Made by a program: the position numbers and the translations under genes | Notes under the pieces: model-generated | The model's input: only the letters and a program-made list of their open reading frames with translations | What the model was told of the DNA's origin: nothing | Database searches by the model: none | NCBI GenBank assembly: GCA_023974075.1 | Contig: CM043792.1 | Coordinates: 18,121,373-18,185,372, forward strand | Direction: 5' to 3' | Source: Chaenocephalus aceratus | Lineage: Eukaryota > Chordata > Actinopteri > Perciformes > Channichthyidae | DNA: 64,000 bases | Shown here: positions 52,515 to 64,000 of the stretch, piece after piece | How positions within the stretch are numbered: the stretch's first letter is position 1 | Layout of the letters: every line of letters starts with the position of its first letter

Positions 52515-54520
52515 AGTTCGACTTGTCTCAATCTGGGATTTGTTTGTTTTGTTTCCAAACCCCAAAGCTCCCCCATCAGTACATCATTTCATGTTTCTCT
52601 CCTTTCATCATCACCTGCATGCTAATCTATTCAACAACCCATGATTTAACTATTAACTCTCCTAGACTTCCTCATTAAAACTTCTGAAAAAAACATCTAT
52701 GTTCAGCTCTTATACAGCTGTTAGCAGGATGTAGGTCACTCATATTAAAATGGTATGTACCATTTTGTTCTGTTCCAGTGAAAACTCCAGGAAACCACTG
52801 GCAACCTGTTTAATTTGAATTTGTTAGCACGGTTTCAGATTAGCTGCCATAGCGAAGGCATTAAAACGTAGCAATTGTCGAGGTTGACATGTTATGAGTA
52901 TGTGAAATGTGGCAAGGGAAGTACCAGAGGGAGTTTGGGTTTGCAGACACCAGAATTGGATAGCGGTGGGAAATAAGAGTTGTGTGTATGTTAGAGCATC
53001 TTTTGGAAGAAGGACAGGTGAATTTGGGCTCTTTTTTTAATGTTATGCCTGGTGCTATTTTGCATTTGATTCCTTTGTTGGAGCAGCAGTCGCCTCTGCT
53101 TGTGTGTTAAAGCTTGTATAGCCTGCACAGGTGTTTCAATGAGTACACCTCACGGGCTGATTACACGTGTGCTTAGATAGGAGACGAGTGGAAATTATCA
53201 AACAGCTAATGTGTACTTTTTCACTTTTTACAACTACAAACCTCTCTAGAGCCAAACAGTCTGCTATGGCTGCTTTTGATGGGTACATTTGTAAAAAGAC
53301 TGTGGTATGACAGTCAGTGTTCTGTAGACATTAGAGCTGCGACAGTTAGTCGAACAATAAGTTGCAGCCGTAGTAAACATTTACTAAATCGTAAAGACAG
53401 ATCTGACAGAGGACAGAGACAGCTGACAGGCAATCGAGATAAAACCACTGCAGAGTCTATATTGATCAAAGCTATGATGTTTGCTGTGAGTTTTGGACAG
53501 AATTGATTTCAGCACCATTCAGTAGTTTTATTTAAAAGAAACAGTGTTGACTGACAGTTTCTGAATGTTTGCATCTTCTCTACAGAGGACACTGACCTTG
53601 GCATCCATATTCTGTGATGTTACATACATATAAAAGGTGTCCCATCAACAGGTGCAACACAACTCACAACAGACGAGTGTGTGAAAACCTATGCAGTCCT
53701 GGGAGGAAGTCTCATAAGCCAAAATAAACAGCTGTGAGTGTGTTTATACTTTCTCCCTCGCATTCTGCTCTTCTGCCTTCTCCATTCACGGCAGCTGTTG
53801 GTATCCTTTGTCTCTAACACAACCTGATAAGACATTATTTGACACAAGGATACTTCGGAGTATAATCAAGCGAGCGTGATAGGGACAGAGCCAGGTTGGA
53901 GGTGTGGAGAAACTGTTTGGATACTGACTTGTCCTCCAGCCTCCAATAAATCTCCTCCAAATTCCCAGGCCAATTTCTGTTGTGTTTGACTGATAGCAGC
54001 GAGAGAGTGCTTTGGAGATGATCTCCACCAAATCCCAAAGCAGTATAAACTATAAGGTTTGTTATAAAAGTGAGGATGCTGAGGTTAGAAGTAAAAGGAG
54101 GCTGCGAGGGAGGACGATTGATTGACCTTTCCAGCAAAAACACTGTAATCCATGCTTCCTGCCTGGTTAGAAGTCACGGCAGGCTGACTGAAGCCGTGTT
54201 GCTGACAGCTGGCCTCGCCTCTAATGAGTGCTGCTACACTGAAGCTGGCTGTTGCTGTGTTCGTTGCCAAGGACACGCTGTGATTTGAGTTGTGCCTCCC
54301 ACCCTCTCCCCTCCACAACTTCCACTGCTGTCACTCAACCCCTTCTCCCAATAACATGCAGATTTCTACTGTATTCCCTCTTTGTTTTTTAATATTGATC
54401 TTAGATGGATGAATCCTGCATATTCTTATGGAAGAAACATCTGCAGATGGAAATATAACATTAGTATTGACCGATGCTACGTAATGTTTACTTGACAAGA
54501 ATAAAACATTTTGTCTGTTA
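52515..54520 (+). other. gfap: gfap 3'UTR with two candidate poly(A) signals
   Basis: ATTAAA lies at 52674-52679, only about 160 bp after the stop, and AATAAA at 54500-54505, followed by TTTTGTCTGTT-type sequence. Either could end the transcript. The distal one would give a 2-kb 3'UTR as in mammalian GFAP. Open frames within are short. Confidence 0.45.
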
Positions 54521-55639
54521 GAGTTGATGCCTCTTGTTTTGATTCTTATACTTTTTCATTCATTTTTCAAAATAGTTAATATGTGTGTAGTCTTCTTTTT
54601 TGGCTTATGGTTCAATACTGACATACCATTCGAAAGTCCGGAATTGTTCAACAACAAAAGCTTGATTGGGTGCATTTAAGGTTTATTTTGAACATAGAGA
54701 ACAAAACGCTCTATAATGGCTAGTCACACTTTAAATGAGACCCAAATGAACCCTTACAGTTGATTATTAAACACCTGAATATTTACGGAAGCTTTTTCCT
54801 GCTATGGGTTACATTTTTCAAGGGATAGTTATAGAGGAATTCGATTTGTCGTGTCCTCATATATACTTCTTGTACTTTGATTAACTTTGTGTCACTGCTT
54901 AAAGGATAGATCCACACTATCCCAAGTTTGTTTTAAAAAACATATGTGTCATTGAACACATATGTTCAATGACAAAGATTGTACTTACTGTAGCCCAGGT
55001 GATGGAGGAGACAATTCACAGCCTCCAGTATGTGCAAACAAACAATTAAGAATCTTGAGAAACACATTTCTTACTGGAATAACATTATGATGTTTTTTAA
55101 CAGCCAACAGGGAGAAATGATTACAGAGAGTAAAAGCTATTTCAATGTGGGTAAGTGAGTTTAATTTGACAGACCTAGCAAATCTTGTGAACCAATTTTG
55201 TAGGTTTTATGTTTCTCCCTTTGTAAACATATATCCTTTTTACGAGCTGTTGCACACTCTTTGAATCATCTTGGGTGTCATTAACTACCTTTCCTTCACA
55301 TCACATACTAAAATATCTCTCAAATTAAAATAGTTTGAATCAACTTAAAACATCCATATGGTGACTGCTCTGCTGTGAGTATTCAGGCAATGTACAGTAG
55401 TAGAAAAATACTGCAATACAATAAAATACAAATACATATCAGCCTGATATCAGCAAAACTAGAAATGTAGGTACAAGTTACCAGACCCAACATGTTAGTC
55501 CAGGATTAAGCTTTCCATTGCAGGTGATAGTGGTACTTGAATATAAACATGAACACCTTACATATAATGCATCATTCTTTGGGATGATGTGTATTGAAGT
55601 GTAAGTCGAAGTAAAGTGTCACTGAGTGTGAAGTATAGT
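54521..55639. other. gfap-kcnh6 intergenic DNA, first part
   Basis: AT-rich. The only distinct structure is a hairpin at 54948-54973: 11-base arms GTCATTGAACA and its complement around CATA. No gene recognised. Confidence 0.45.
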
Positions 55640-56630
55640 CAGGGCCGGCCCTGACCAATTTGCTGCCCTAGGCAAGATTTTAGCTGGTGCTAATGCAGAC
55701 ACTCACTATGACTCGCGCATGCACGGTTGTGGCATGACCACCAAAACAGAAAGATATGGACACAAGATGTGTGCAACTGTATTTAGTATCCTATCCATTT
55801 GAATATGATTTAAGTGAGGGGGGGACCTCACCTCCTCTAGGGGGGTCCGGGGGCATGCTCCCCCGGGAAGACTTTTTTTTAATATTGAAGTTAAAAGCAT
55901 CAATCTGGTGCACTTTGAGAGCAACATTAAGAGATCTATGGATACATCTCTCAACATCCATATGAAACAGAACTGTAAGCAGATTTTCTTTTTCTTTATG
56001 GATATTTTAAAAATCACTCCCCTTTCAAACTGTATTCTTGTTTATTAATAAGAACTTTTTTGTACTGTCATATAGTATTTTATACCTGTTTTTCATTTAT
56101 TCTCTTATTTTGTTATAACTATAATGATCATATAAAGGTGTTCCTTTACCTCACTGAGCTGAGGTTATCAGAGCCTCTCAGTCTTTCAGGAGAGAGCTCT
56201 CTAAAGCTTTCCCCCCGCGGCCGCTTACACAGTAAATTCCAATGTTAATAAAAGCACACAGAAGCTGTATACGTTTTTTGGGAGTTTGATTTATTTTAAA
56301 TGAACACAAATACAAAATTAAAACCTATAATTGCACACTAAAACCATTATTTAAAAAAAGAACAATTTCACATAAACCTCTGGTTTTTACTGGGGCTGGG
56401 GCAGTTCAACTTGATTTTTTGGGGGGGGTGCCATAGTTTATGGGCGCTGTACGCAATATAGGCGTAGTTCTGTTAGTATAAGATAATAAGATGTACTTTG
56501 TTGATCCAAAGTTGGGAAATTGTGTTTTTTTAATTTCTAACTTTTTTTTTACCCCCAATTTTCGGCGCCCCCTATGGGTTGATGCACGCTTAGCATTCAT
56601 CTATACTGCCTATGCCGAGGGCCGGCCCTG
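55640..56630. mobile_element. Non-autonomous hAT-like element
   Basis: The ends are CAGGGCCGGCCCTG on the left and the same self-complementary sequence on the right (GGGCCGGCCCTG). The flanks AGTATAGT and AGTACAGG match at 6 of 8 positions, a decayed 8-bp duplication. Internal blocks match part of the element at 14680-15480. The interior includes a G-rich patch at 55818-55864 and a NotI-type GCGGCCGC near 56217. No transposase. Confidence 0.7.
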
Positions 56631-58262
56631 AGTACAGGTTCTGTTTTGCCCAGCTCTTATCAGAGGAATGGTGGGTCTCAGGTCTGCACAGAAGTTGACC
56701 CTGAACTGAAGGAATTTGAGGCAGATAAAACTCTCAGGCTGAGGTTGAGGATCTGCTCCTGACGTATAGCTCTGAAAGAATTTTCCGTCTACAGTTGTTG
56801 GGAAGGGGCAACGATGGGCATTTTCCTTCTCATTATCTTTCCACAGCGGGTGCAAGGTGACAATAGCTGTCATGCAAGCTATAGAAAACATGAATACACA
56901 GAGTCACCCAATCCCATTAGAAAATGCCAACACTTTTTGTTGGAGTAAACAAGCATGGACTTCCAGGAAGTGTAGAGGCATAACCTAAATACCTTTTGCG
57001 ATATTAAGATTGCCATATGGTTTGCTATCATGAATTCATTGCTTACTTCCCTAATGAATGGCTTATTATGGGTGCAGCAATAACTTCAACATACTGGAAA
57101 GTGCATACCCCAGATTCACAGTTTGTTTAATTAAAAATTAGAAATGTTTGTAAATGTTTATCTGCGCTGAGCCGACATCAAAGATAAAGTTGAAACAATA
57201 GGTAGATTAATTGTTCGATACATAATTCACCTGAGGCTCTTTTGATAACTTAATTAATAATTATTATAATATATAATTATAATATTAATATAATAATTAA
57301 TATTTCAAGCACAAATGCCCCACATGTACTTGTTCAAGGTACTCAGATTAGATGTGCCGCTTTTGTTTATTTTATGTCACAGTAAACTAAATATAGCTGT
57401 TGTATAAGAAAAATATTTGTTGTATTTTAAAATCTGAAGATGTCACCTTGGGCTTCAGGAAATGGTGTAATGCATTTTTAAACATTTGCTGAATATTTCA
57501 AAATCTAACAAGCATAATTAAAAACTTCTGGATAACCTCTACAAATGCAAAAAAAACATTCAACTTTTAAGTTTAGAATATCCTGCTGACTAATAAACAC
57601 CCAAGCAAAACCTCAAAAGGGACAGAAAATAACATCGTTAGTAAATACATAAAAATTGAACTTCTATGATTGATTTTTAATTAACTAAATGAGCAGATAT
57701 CACTCGGATTCTGATCAAAGTCACACTTATTATCCAGTGTTGGAGCCAACACCTTTTGTCTTTATGGTTCTTTGTCTTTCGCTGCCCTCTCTGCACAGTC
57801 CTGTCCTACTTGGCTCTCACACTAAGGGGTCAGGAGATGGCATGTTGGCTCTGGTTAATTTTAGCCTTCATTTTATCAAGGCCATTGAGACAAAACAGAG
57901 CAACCACCTCAACATGTGAAGCCACTCTCCCTCTGATCTCCAAACACCCTTTAAGACTGTAACCTGTCAATAAACACATAAGCTAATGATGTTTCTTTGG
58001 ACAAAGTGGAGTGATGGCTTCTTAAGGTCAACAACCTTCAAGCTTAAAGGGTCATGAATGGCTCAAAATGGTGTCTATCTTTTTTTGTACAAAAGTGTTT
58101 TATTTGTCTTTCAGCTTATCCAAAGTGGAAAGACAGGGAGAAAAAGAAAATGAGGCATTCATCTTTTACAGTAATATTAATATTTTTTTATTGATTGCTA
58201 ATTGGCGTATAATTAGACGGCACAGCCAAGTTTTGTGAAATCTTTCTTTCCATTTAAGCAGT
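56631..58262. other. Intergenic DNA, nothing recognised
   Basis: AT-rich, with a local AT-only inverted patch near 57255-57305. No exon or element terminus recognised. Confidence 0.45.
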
Positions 58263-58743
58263 TTAAAGGGGACCTATCATGCAAAATGCACTTTTGTATG
58301 TCTTTTATACATGAATATGTGTCCCCGGTGTGTCAGGGAACTCACCAAGTGTCAGAAAACACAACCCTCTCTCTTTTCCTCCATACCCAAATCTCTAAAA
58401 ACGGGGCTGCAACGGAGCTGATTATTATTTGAATTTTTCTGACATCAGAAAAGGGGTGCTCCGCCTATATGGGCAACTCTCCACCAATCAGGGGAATGAG
58501 AGACAGCTCGAAAGCGCTGGAGACGCTGTAGTACATATGCCAGGCCTGTAAGTGGCGCTGTAGTCTGCCACAAAAGAAGATTCAGCCCTTGCAAAAACAG
58601 GGCTGGAAAAGAGCAAATAGAGCGAAATGAGGCATGGCTAAAATGCATGATCCGTTTGGTATTTTGAAAAAAAAACTTCACAGACATGTTTTATATGGCC
58701 CTACAATATATGTTTCAAATATAGCATGATAGGTCCACTTTAA
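58263..58743. mobile_element. TTAA-flanked MITE (piggyBac-like target)
   Basis: The left end TTAAAGGGGACCTATCATGC and the right end GCATGATAGGTCCACTTTAA are inverted, with TTAA at each border (58263-58266 and 58740-58743). The TTAA target is typical of piggyBac-type transposition. There is no transposase, so it would depend on one supplied elsewhere. Confidence 0.8.
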
Positions 58744-59510
58744 GTAAAGCTTTCATGTTTTTGCCACATTGGGACAGAGATCCCACGTTACTGTGCCAAA
58801 TATTGATATGATTGCAAAAGGTTCAATGGATATACGATGCAGTCCATGTACCATAACCTTAAAATGTATTACTTGAAGTTTAGTTCATGTTAATTAATGT
58901 AGATTGCCATATGTCCTCGGAAAGTCCTCTAAGTATATTCCTCTTGTGAGGGGTGAACAATGTTGTGAGTTGAGAGGAGAGGGAATTTTGCAAATAATCT
59001 CTTTAACAGCTGCATGAGCAATAATGATGGCCTCTATTTCAATCATTTAACTTATAATAGATCTCTGATATCCACTCGAATAATAATATTAAGGATTTTA
59101 GTTCAATGCTGATGCAGCTTCAGTGTAGTTCATGCTGTTAGAGACACAGTGAGAGAGACAGTGAAATGCGATAGACTGGCCTGTAAAAAACACTAAGCCA
59201 AGATGTTCAATCAAACTCTTTGGAGGGAGATAATCCCAAATAAAACCAAAAATCTGTTGTGCGTGCGCACGTGCGCGCGCGTCAAGAAGCCACTTTAAGC
59301 CCCCCTCATATGACCTTTAGGTAAACAATTGAAACTCCTAGCCTGGATGTCTGCTGTGTCTCTTGAATACAGAGCTTGAGCCAGCTATATGTCTCCTTTT
59401 TGGGTTCAGGAAGATGTTTGTATTACATTAAAATCACAATACTCAAGTCCAGGTCAAAGCTGTTGAATATTTTTCAACAGCTTTCGGAAAGATTTAAAGG
59501 GGACAGGATT

Positions 59511-59592
<82 letters not shown>

Positions 59593-60480
59593 AAAAGACT
59601 GCACACAAGGGTGGCATTTTAAAGCTTATCATCACTACAGATTGATATACTCCAGAAGTGTGATGGCAGCCACAGACAGAGAGAGGCTGCTGCTATTTTG
59701 AGCTCAGAGACTTGTGATGTTGAGTGAAGCAGAGTAGACTGATGAGGGTCTGCACTCTGTCAGTGTCAGATCACTGTGTCAACTAATCACAGCTAGTGTA
59801 AACATCACTTCAGGACGGGGATTTCAAAATAAAACATCCCTTAATTTAAGAAATATTAATTCATGCTCAGTCCAAACATCTCAACATATCTCCCCTATTC
59901 TTTGATAACCTCTAAATGTAATAAAGCATACCATTATATATTTAAAAGTTCTCACTTGCAAAATATTTTGGGGGCATTTGAGGGCAGTTTTACAACACTG
60001 AGACAGTGCATCTTTAAATATGACCAAACATTATATACATATATTTATTATATATAATTTATGGAATGGGGGGTTGTTGCCCCATGTGTAATGCTTTTAA
60101 AAGTATAAAAGTGGTCTCTATTTGTTGAGATTATTCTACTGAATATGTGCAAGTATCAGAATCATTTGTTTACCAAAAAGCTTATTGTGTATTGTACTTT
60201 TTGTTATTTTTCCTTAATCATATACATTTAAAAGATTAGCAAAATGGCTACTATACTGGTTATCTAATTCAATCAGCTTCTGAATATGTTTTGTAAACCC
60301 TAAATCCACAAATCAAAATGTTCTGACTCAAAATAAATTCCTCTAGCTTGAACATATTTGTTATAGTATAATAATAGTTGTTATGGTATTCGTTTTAAAT
60401 ACAAAAACGTTTTTGGTGAAAGAAATGGAATAAATGGACCTCTATTTTGAAAGTGTGACAAAATTGACTTCCGTTTTTGA
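58744..60480. other. Region upstream of kcnh6, no gene seen
   Basis: Contains an alternating purine-pyrimidine run (59257-59281) and the AC microsatellite. Otherwise AT-rich DNA without recognised exon. Confidence 0.4.
59512..59590. repeat. (AC)n microsatellite, ~39 units
   Basis: An uninterrupted AC run of about 78 bp. Confidence 0.97.
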
Positions 60481-60998
60481 CCTGGATAACAGGCTGACTC
60501 GTCGCTGCTGCCAGCCGCTCCGGGGGGAGGTGAAGGGGAGTGGATCAGGGAGTCTGGTCTGAGAGGAGCTTCTTTTCTGCCCTAAGGATCGTGCAGTGGC
60601 CAAACTTGAGAGAGAGAATACTGAGATAATATTAACAAACTGAGATATCCCGGCTTTGTTCTCAACTTCTTCTCCCTAAACAGGTTCCGTCTTCTCCCTT
60701 GGGAAGACAAAATCGTGTGGGAGCTGTTTTTTCTTTTTTGGCGTAAGAAATGTTGAATGGGGTTTTTACAGTATCCTAAAATACTTTTTTTTAAGCATTT
60801 ACTGCGTCTTTCATCTGCTATCGTCCTGGCAACCAGACCTGCTCTCCATCCTCTCCATCCCTCACGATCAGTTGCCTCCTATCCCTGATTTTTGACGCTC
60901 CAAGTGGTTACAGGCTGTTTTCTCCACAGGTGGCACTTCATTACCTGCTTTCTATTCTATTTTTACTTTTTTAGTTAGGTTTATGTGTCGGGGAAATA
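60481..60998 (+). other. kcnh6: Probable kcnh6 promoter / 5'UTR
   Basis: A locally GC-richer stretch (CTCGTCGCTGCTGCCAGCCG near 60499) precedes the start codon by about 500 bp, unlike the AT-rich surroundings. No TATA box was assigned and the transcription start is unknown. Confidence 0.4.
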
Positions 60999-61074
60999 AT
61001 GCCTGTGAAACGCGGCCATGTGGCGCTCCAGAACACCTACCTGGACACTATTATCAGGAAATTCGACGATCAGA
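60999..61074 (+). CDS. kcnh6: ERG-type potassium channel, first coding exon (kcnh6)
   Basis: The exon encodes [20 protein letters not shown] then KFDDQ and one extra base before a GTAAGT donor at 61075. This is the N-terminal cap of the Eag/PAS domain of ERG channels, which regulates deactivation. In mammals the KCNH2 and KCNH6 first exons end at the same point. The NTYLDT variant matches KCNH6 as I recall it, where KCNH2 has NTFLDT, and location near map3k3 also points to KCNH6, which lies near MAP3K3 in human. The rest of the gene, including the pore and cyclic-nucleotide-binding homology domain, is beyond the window's right edge. No further exon was identified in the 2.9 kb that follow. 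Confidence 0.85.
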
Positions 61075-64000
61075 GTAAGTAGGCTATACATGATTAGTTG
61101 TGAACATGTCATGCTTTCAGAGTTAGGAGGACACACACACAGGTGCACATTGTGATTATAAAACAAATAGTTCTCAGTAGGATATTTTGTATCCATTTTA
61201 AACAATTCAGATTTAGCCATATTTTTTCGATCTGTTAAGGGTCTGCCAGACCCAAACTGGTGTGCTTAAAAACTTCATAAAAAGAGACCTCTATTAGTCA
61301 CATTTCTTGAGAACTGCTAACCAATCCTATATATTTGAAACACATCAAGGGGCCCCAATTTGTGCTAGTGGTTATAATCAGTAGAACTTGGAGGCCAACA
61401 GTATATGGATTGTAAACAAATATAGCATTTTTGCGAATGGAACTGGATTGAATGTAATTAAAGTAGCCGATTGTTTAATGTGTGCAAAACTTCTTCTTTA
61501 TATGGTGCCAAATACCTTTTATTTATTTATTTTATTTTGACTGCGGTTGTCTGAACAGATGGGAGACGGGTTGGCTTTTAATTAATGTTACATAAATCAG
61601 CTTTGTGTCAGGGCCATTAACAGCCCTCTCCCCACTGTTTGAGGTGTTATTGCACCTGAATGTGTTTGTGTGTAATGTAATTAGCTCAAATGTCACTGAA
61701 TGCAAAGAGAGACCACCCCTCACGCATTTAGGAAGAACAAATTCAGATGTTGGATTGGTCATATATACATTTCTTTAGTTTTTATATTGTTTGTTTATGT
61801 TACAAGTATTTCCAATTAAGTATAAAAGTCAGCCCAATTTACGCTTTGTTTTCTCACACATGTACCCCTTAACAACCTCACTATTGACAAATAACAATGT
61901 TGTGGATTTAGGGCTGAAAATAACCCTGACATCCTGAGCAGATTCTGACCCAAAATGGAGATATCGGTTTTTTTGCTCTCAATCAGTTTTAGTCTGATAA
62001 CATCTGAGGCCAAGAATGCTAGATTCTGTAAAGCTTCTTTAAATAACTCCACTATGTAATGCCACTACTGTATTTTCCTAAGTGTGTATGTGTGCACCCG
62101 CAGTCACGTGCACGTGCACGGCCAGGTGAGGGCACATGCCACAGCAGTGCTGTTTAGCAACCGTGTGACGATCAGTGTTTCTGCTCTGAGCCCCTGATAT
62201 GACCTTTGGACAGGATGAGATTTCAACCAGCGGAGCTCACCCATTTACTCTAAACAGAGGGACTGAGGGAAGAGTCCCCTCCACGCATTTGTATAGGTCA
62301 TCGGTTTCAACCATTTCCACCACACAATATTAAAAGGGTCAGTCAGTGGATAGGCAAGTACTTTTAAAACAGCTCACACTACTCTATTAGCAAGCTTCGA
62401 ACAAAACTGTCCTACTTCACTTTCATGGTGGACAATGTTTTGGCATGCTTGCAGCTGAAACATATATTACAATCATCAATAACAGAACTGGATAGTATAT
62501 TAGCTTGGAATTACTATTAAGGATTTTTTGCAGAGTAGAATACTCAAAGGTTTGACATTGCAGGAAAAAACATTTCTGTGGTCCAGTTTCCAGCAGTGGT
62601 TTTGATGCTTTACTTAAGCCAAAGTAACGATAAATCAATGGAAAATATTCCACTAGTAAAAGTACAGAAATAATTTGACCTCAATCAAAAAAAAATCAAA
62701 GTTCTTGCGACAAATCTCTCTAATTCTTCTTTATTATATAATAACTGCTTCTTTGGTGCAATTCGTGTAAGAATGAGCTGTGCGGGCATTTAAATTGATA
62801 AATAACAATAATCTCATGAAATTATATTCCTATATAGAACTAACAGTCGGGGCCTTTGAAAGAAAATAGAAACAGTATCAGTCAAATGTCAGATAACATT
62901 TTGCAACAACTTGTTAATTCCCTCAAGTTGCTTGAGAGCAGGGAAAGTATGGGATTATTTTATTAACACGCTAATTTGATATAAAAATCAATGGAGGCTG
63001 AGTTTACTTATTCTCTTTGTAGGACAACCTACCATCCATGACTGCCACTGAGCTGAGTTTTATTTGTTAACTTAAAGGTGGGGTAGGTTAGTTTGAGAAA
63101 CCGGCTCGAGATACACTTTTTGTTATATTCCATGGAATGCTCTTAACATCCCGATAGCAATGAATATCTTAAGTGCTTTGACAAAAAATCCATTAAAACA
63201 TTTCATCTGTGGAAGCCGTAATACTCTAAAAAGCGCGACCAATTATTTTAGCCGGCCCGGCTAAAATAACTGGATGGCCTACCTGCCTGTCAGCCAGAAG
63301 AAAGACCTGCACCATCTTCATCCACGCTGGGCGTTGCTGTTATCACTTGCTCAGTGTCATTATTGACCAAATGTCTTTACCTATGGTCTTTACATATACA
63401 TTCATCTTCTGGTTAAAATTAAAATGTTTGTATAATCACTCTTTTATCTGTATTCTATGTGAAAATGTTAGAGATTCCATTCAAATCTGTTGAGTATTCA
63501 TATCTTCCTCAGGAATAGTTTTATTTTTGAAATTACATTTATTTTTGCTTGATTTAGCTTTTTCTCTCTTAAACTCTTAGTTTTGCTTGATTCTGAGAAA
63601 GTGTTGCTTTATCTTTATGAAACAAAACTAATCCCATAGAAGACCCACAAATAAAAGTCCAACATCTTCTCCTCAGTCTATTGGGGGAAAATATGACATT
63701 AGCACCATAGAGTGGTAGACTTTAATCAGATCCACTTAAGCTGATTGTCGAGAGGAGACCATGCAGGACATTTTGAAGTGTGTTTGATTAAATCAAACAG
63801 TGTAAGTGCAATTGTATTGTGAACATCCTTAGGATTGATTTATTATAAATGTAATGTTAAAGAAAAGCACTACCTTTTTTTACATATTCAAAAAATAGAC
63901 CTGAATTTGTTCAACATCATTTTATTATTTCTTACTATATGAAATATTATTATTACATATAAATGTTTTTGCATGTAACAGTAAAGTTTGCAACGCTCAA
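61075..64000 (+). other. kcnh6 intron 1 (partial), no exon seen
   Basis: Begins GTAAGTAG and continues to the window end. Searching for the expected PAS-domain continuation (a sequence like SRKFIIANA) gave no match in any frame I read. It contains a CACGTGCACGTG motif near 62105 and the repeat at 63074. Confidence 0.5.
63074..63310. repeat. Truncated TTAA-type teleost repeat with internal palindrome
   Basis: It starts TTAAAGGTGGGGTAGGTTAG and GAGAAACCGGCTCGAGATAC, the left end of a repeat I recognise as widespread in teleosts. No inverted right end was found. Inside, 63243-63269 is a perfect palindrome of two 13-base arms (TTATTTTAGCCGG and its complement) around one C. Confidence 0.6.

Noticed and set aside
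60999..61074. kcnh2 instead of kcnh6
   Set aside because: Not fully excluded from 25 residues. The NTY residue and the map3k3 neighbourhood favour kcnh6.

Overview
The window is vertebrate nuclear DNA, almost certainly from a ray-finned (teleost) fish. It has short exons with GT-AG introns, long AT-rich introns, very long dinucleotide microsatellites, many hAT-type DNA transposons, an L2-clade LINE with a TGTAA-type tail, and TTAA-flanked MITE-like repeats typical of teleosts. The protein-coding content is four recognisable genes, all on the plus strand: limd2, map3k3, gfap and the first coding exon of an ERG-type potassium channel, best matched to kcnh6. All exon borders were joined by hand from splice sites and reading phase, without a database search. 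Layout: 1-3860 is intergenic and holds a long-terminal-inverted-repeat element (1951-3343). limd2 runs from its start codon at the end of exon 1 (4120) to its stop at 21360, with a 3'UTR reaching about 24.1 kb. Its first intron is 16.5 kb and is inflated by transposons, including a stack of insertions about six layers deep (6054-12396). map3k3 has a 5'UTR exon ending at 26446, start codon at 29811, stop at 39778 and a poly(A) signal at 41891. Its 3' end was duplicated about 1.9 kb downstream (43596-43935). A 5'-truncated L2 LINE (45780-46951, minus strand) lies in the map3k3-gfap spacer. gfap occupies 48206-52514 in nine coding exons behind a TATA box and a long poly-G run. After a hAT-like element (55640-56630) and a TTAA-flanked element (58263-58743), kcnh6 begins at 60999 and continues beyond the window. 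The genes are not a functional cluster. limd2 encodes a small LIM-domain protein, map3k3 a MAP kinase kinase kinase with a PB1 domain, gfap the type III intermediate filament of glia, and kcnh6 a voltage-gated potassium channel. The limd2/map3k3/kcnh6 neighbourhood matches the human 17q23.3 block as I recall it, whereas human GFAP lies elsewhere on 17q, so gfap's position between map3k3 and kcnh6 marks a rearrangement between the lineages. I found no new multi-gene system. The most unusual structures are the nested transposon stack, the duplicated and partly inverted map3k3 terminator segment, a 262-bp TG repeat 17 bp inside a map3k3 intron, and the poly-G block abutting the gfap TATA box.
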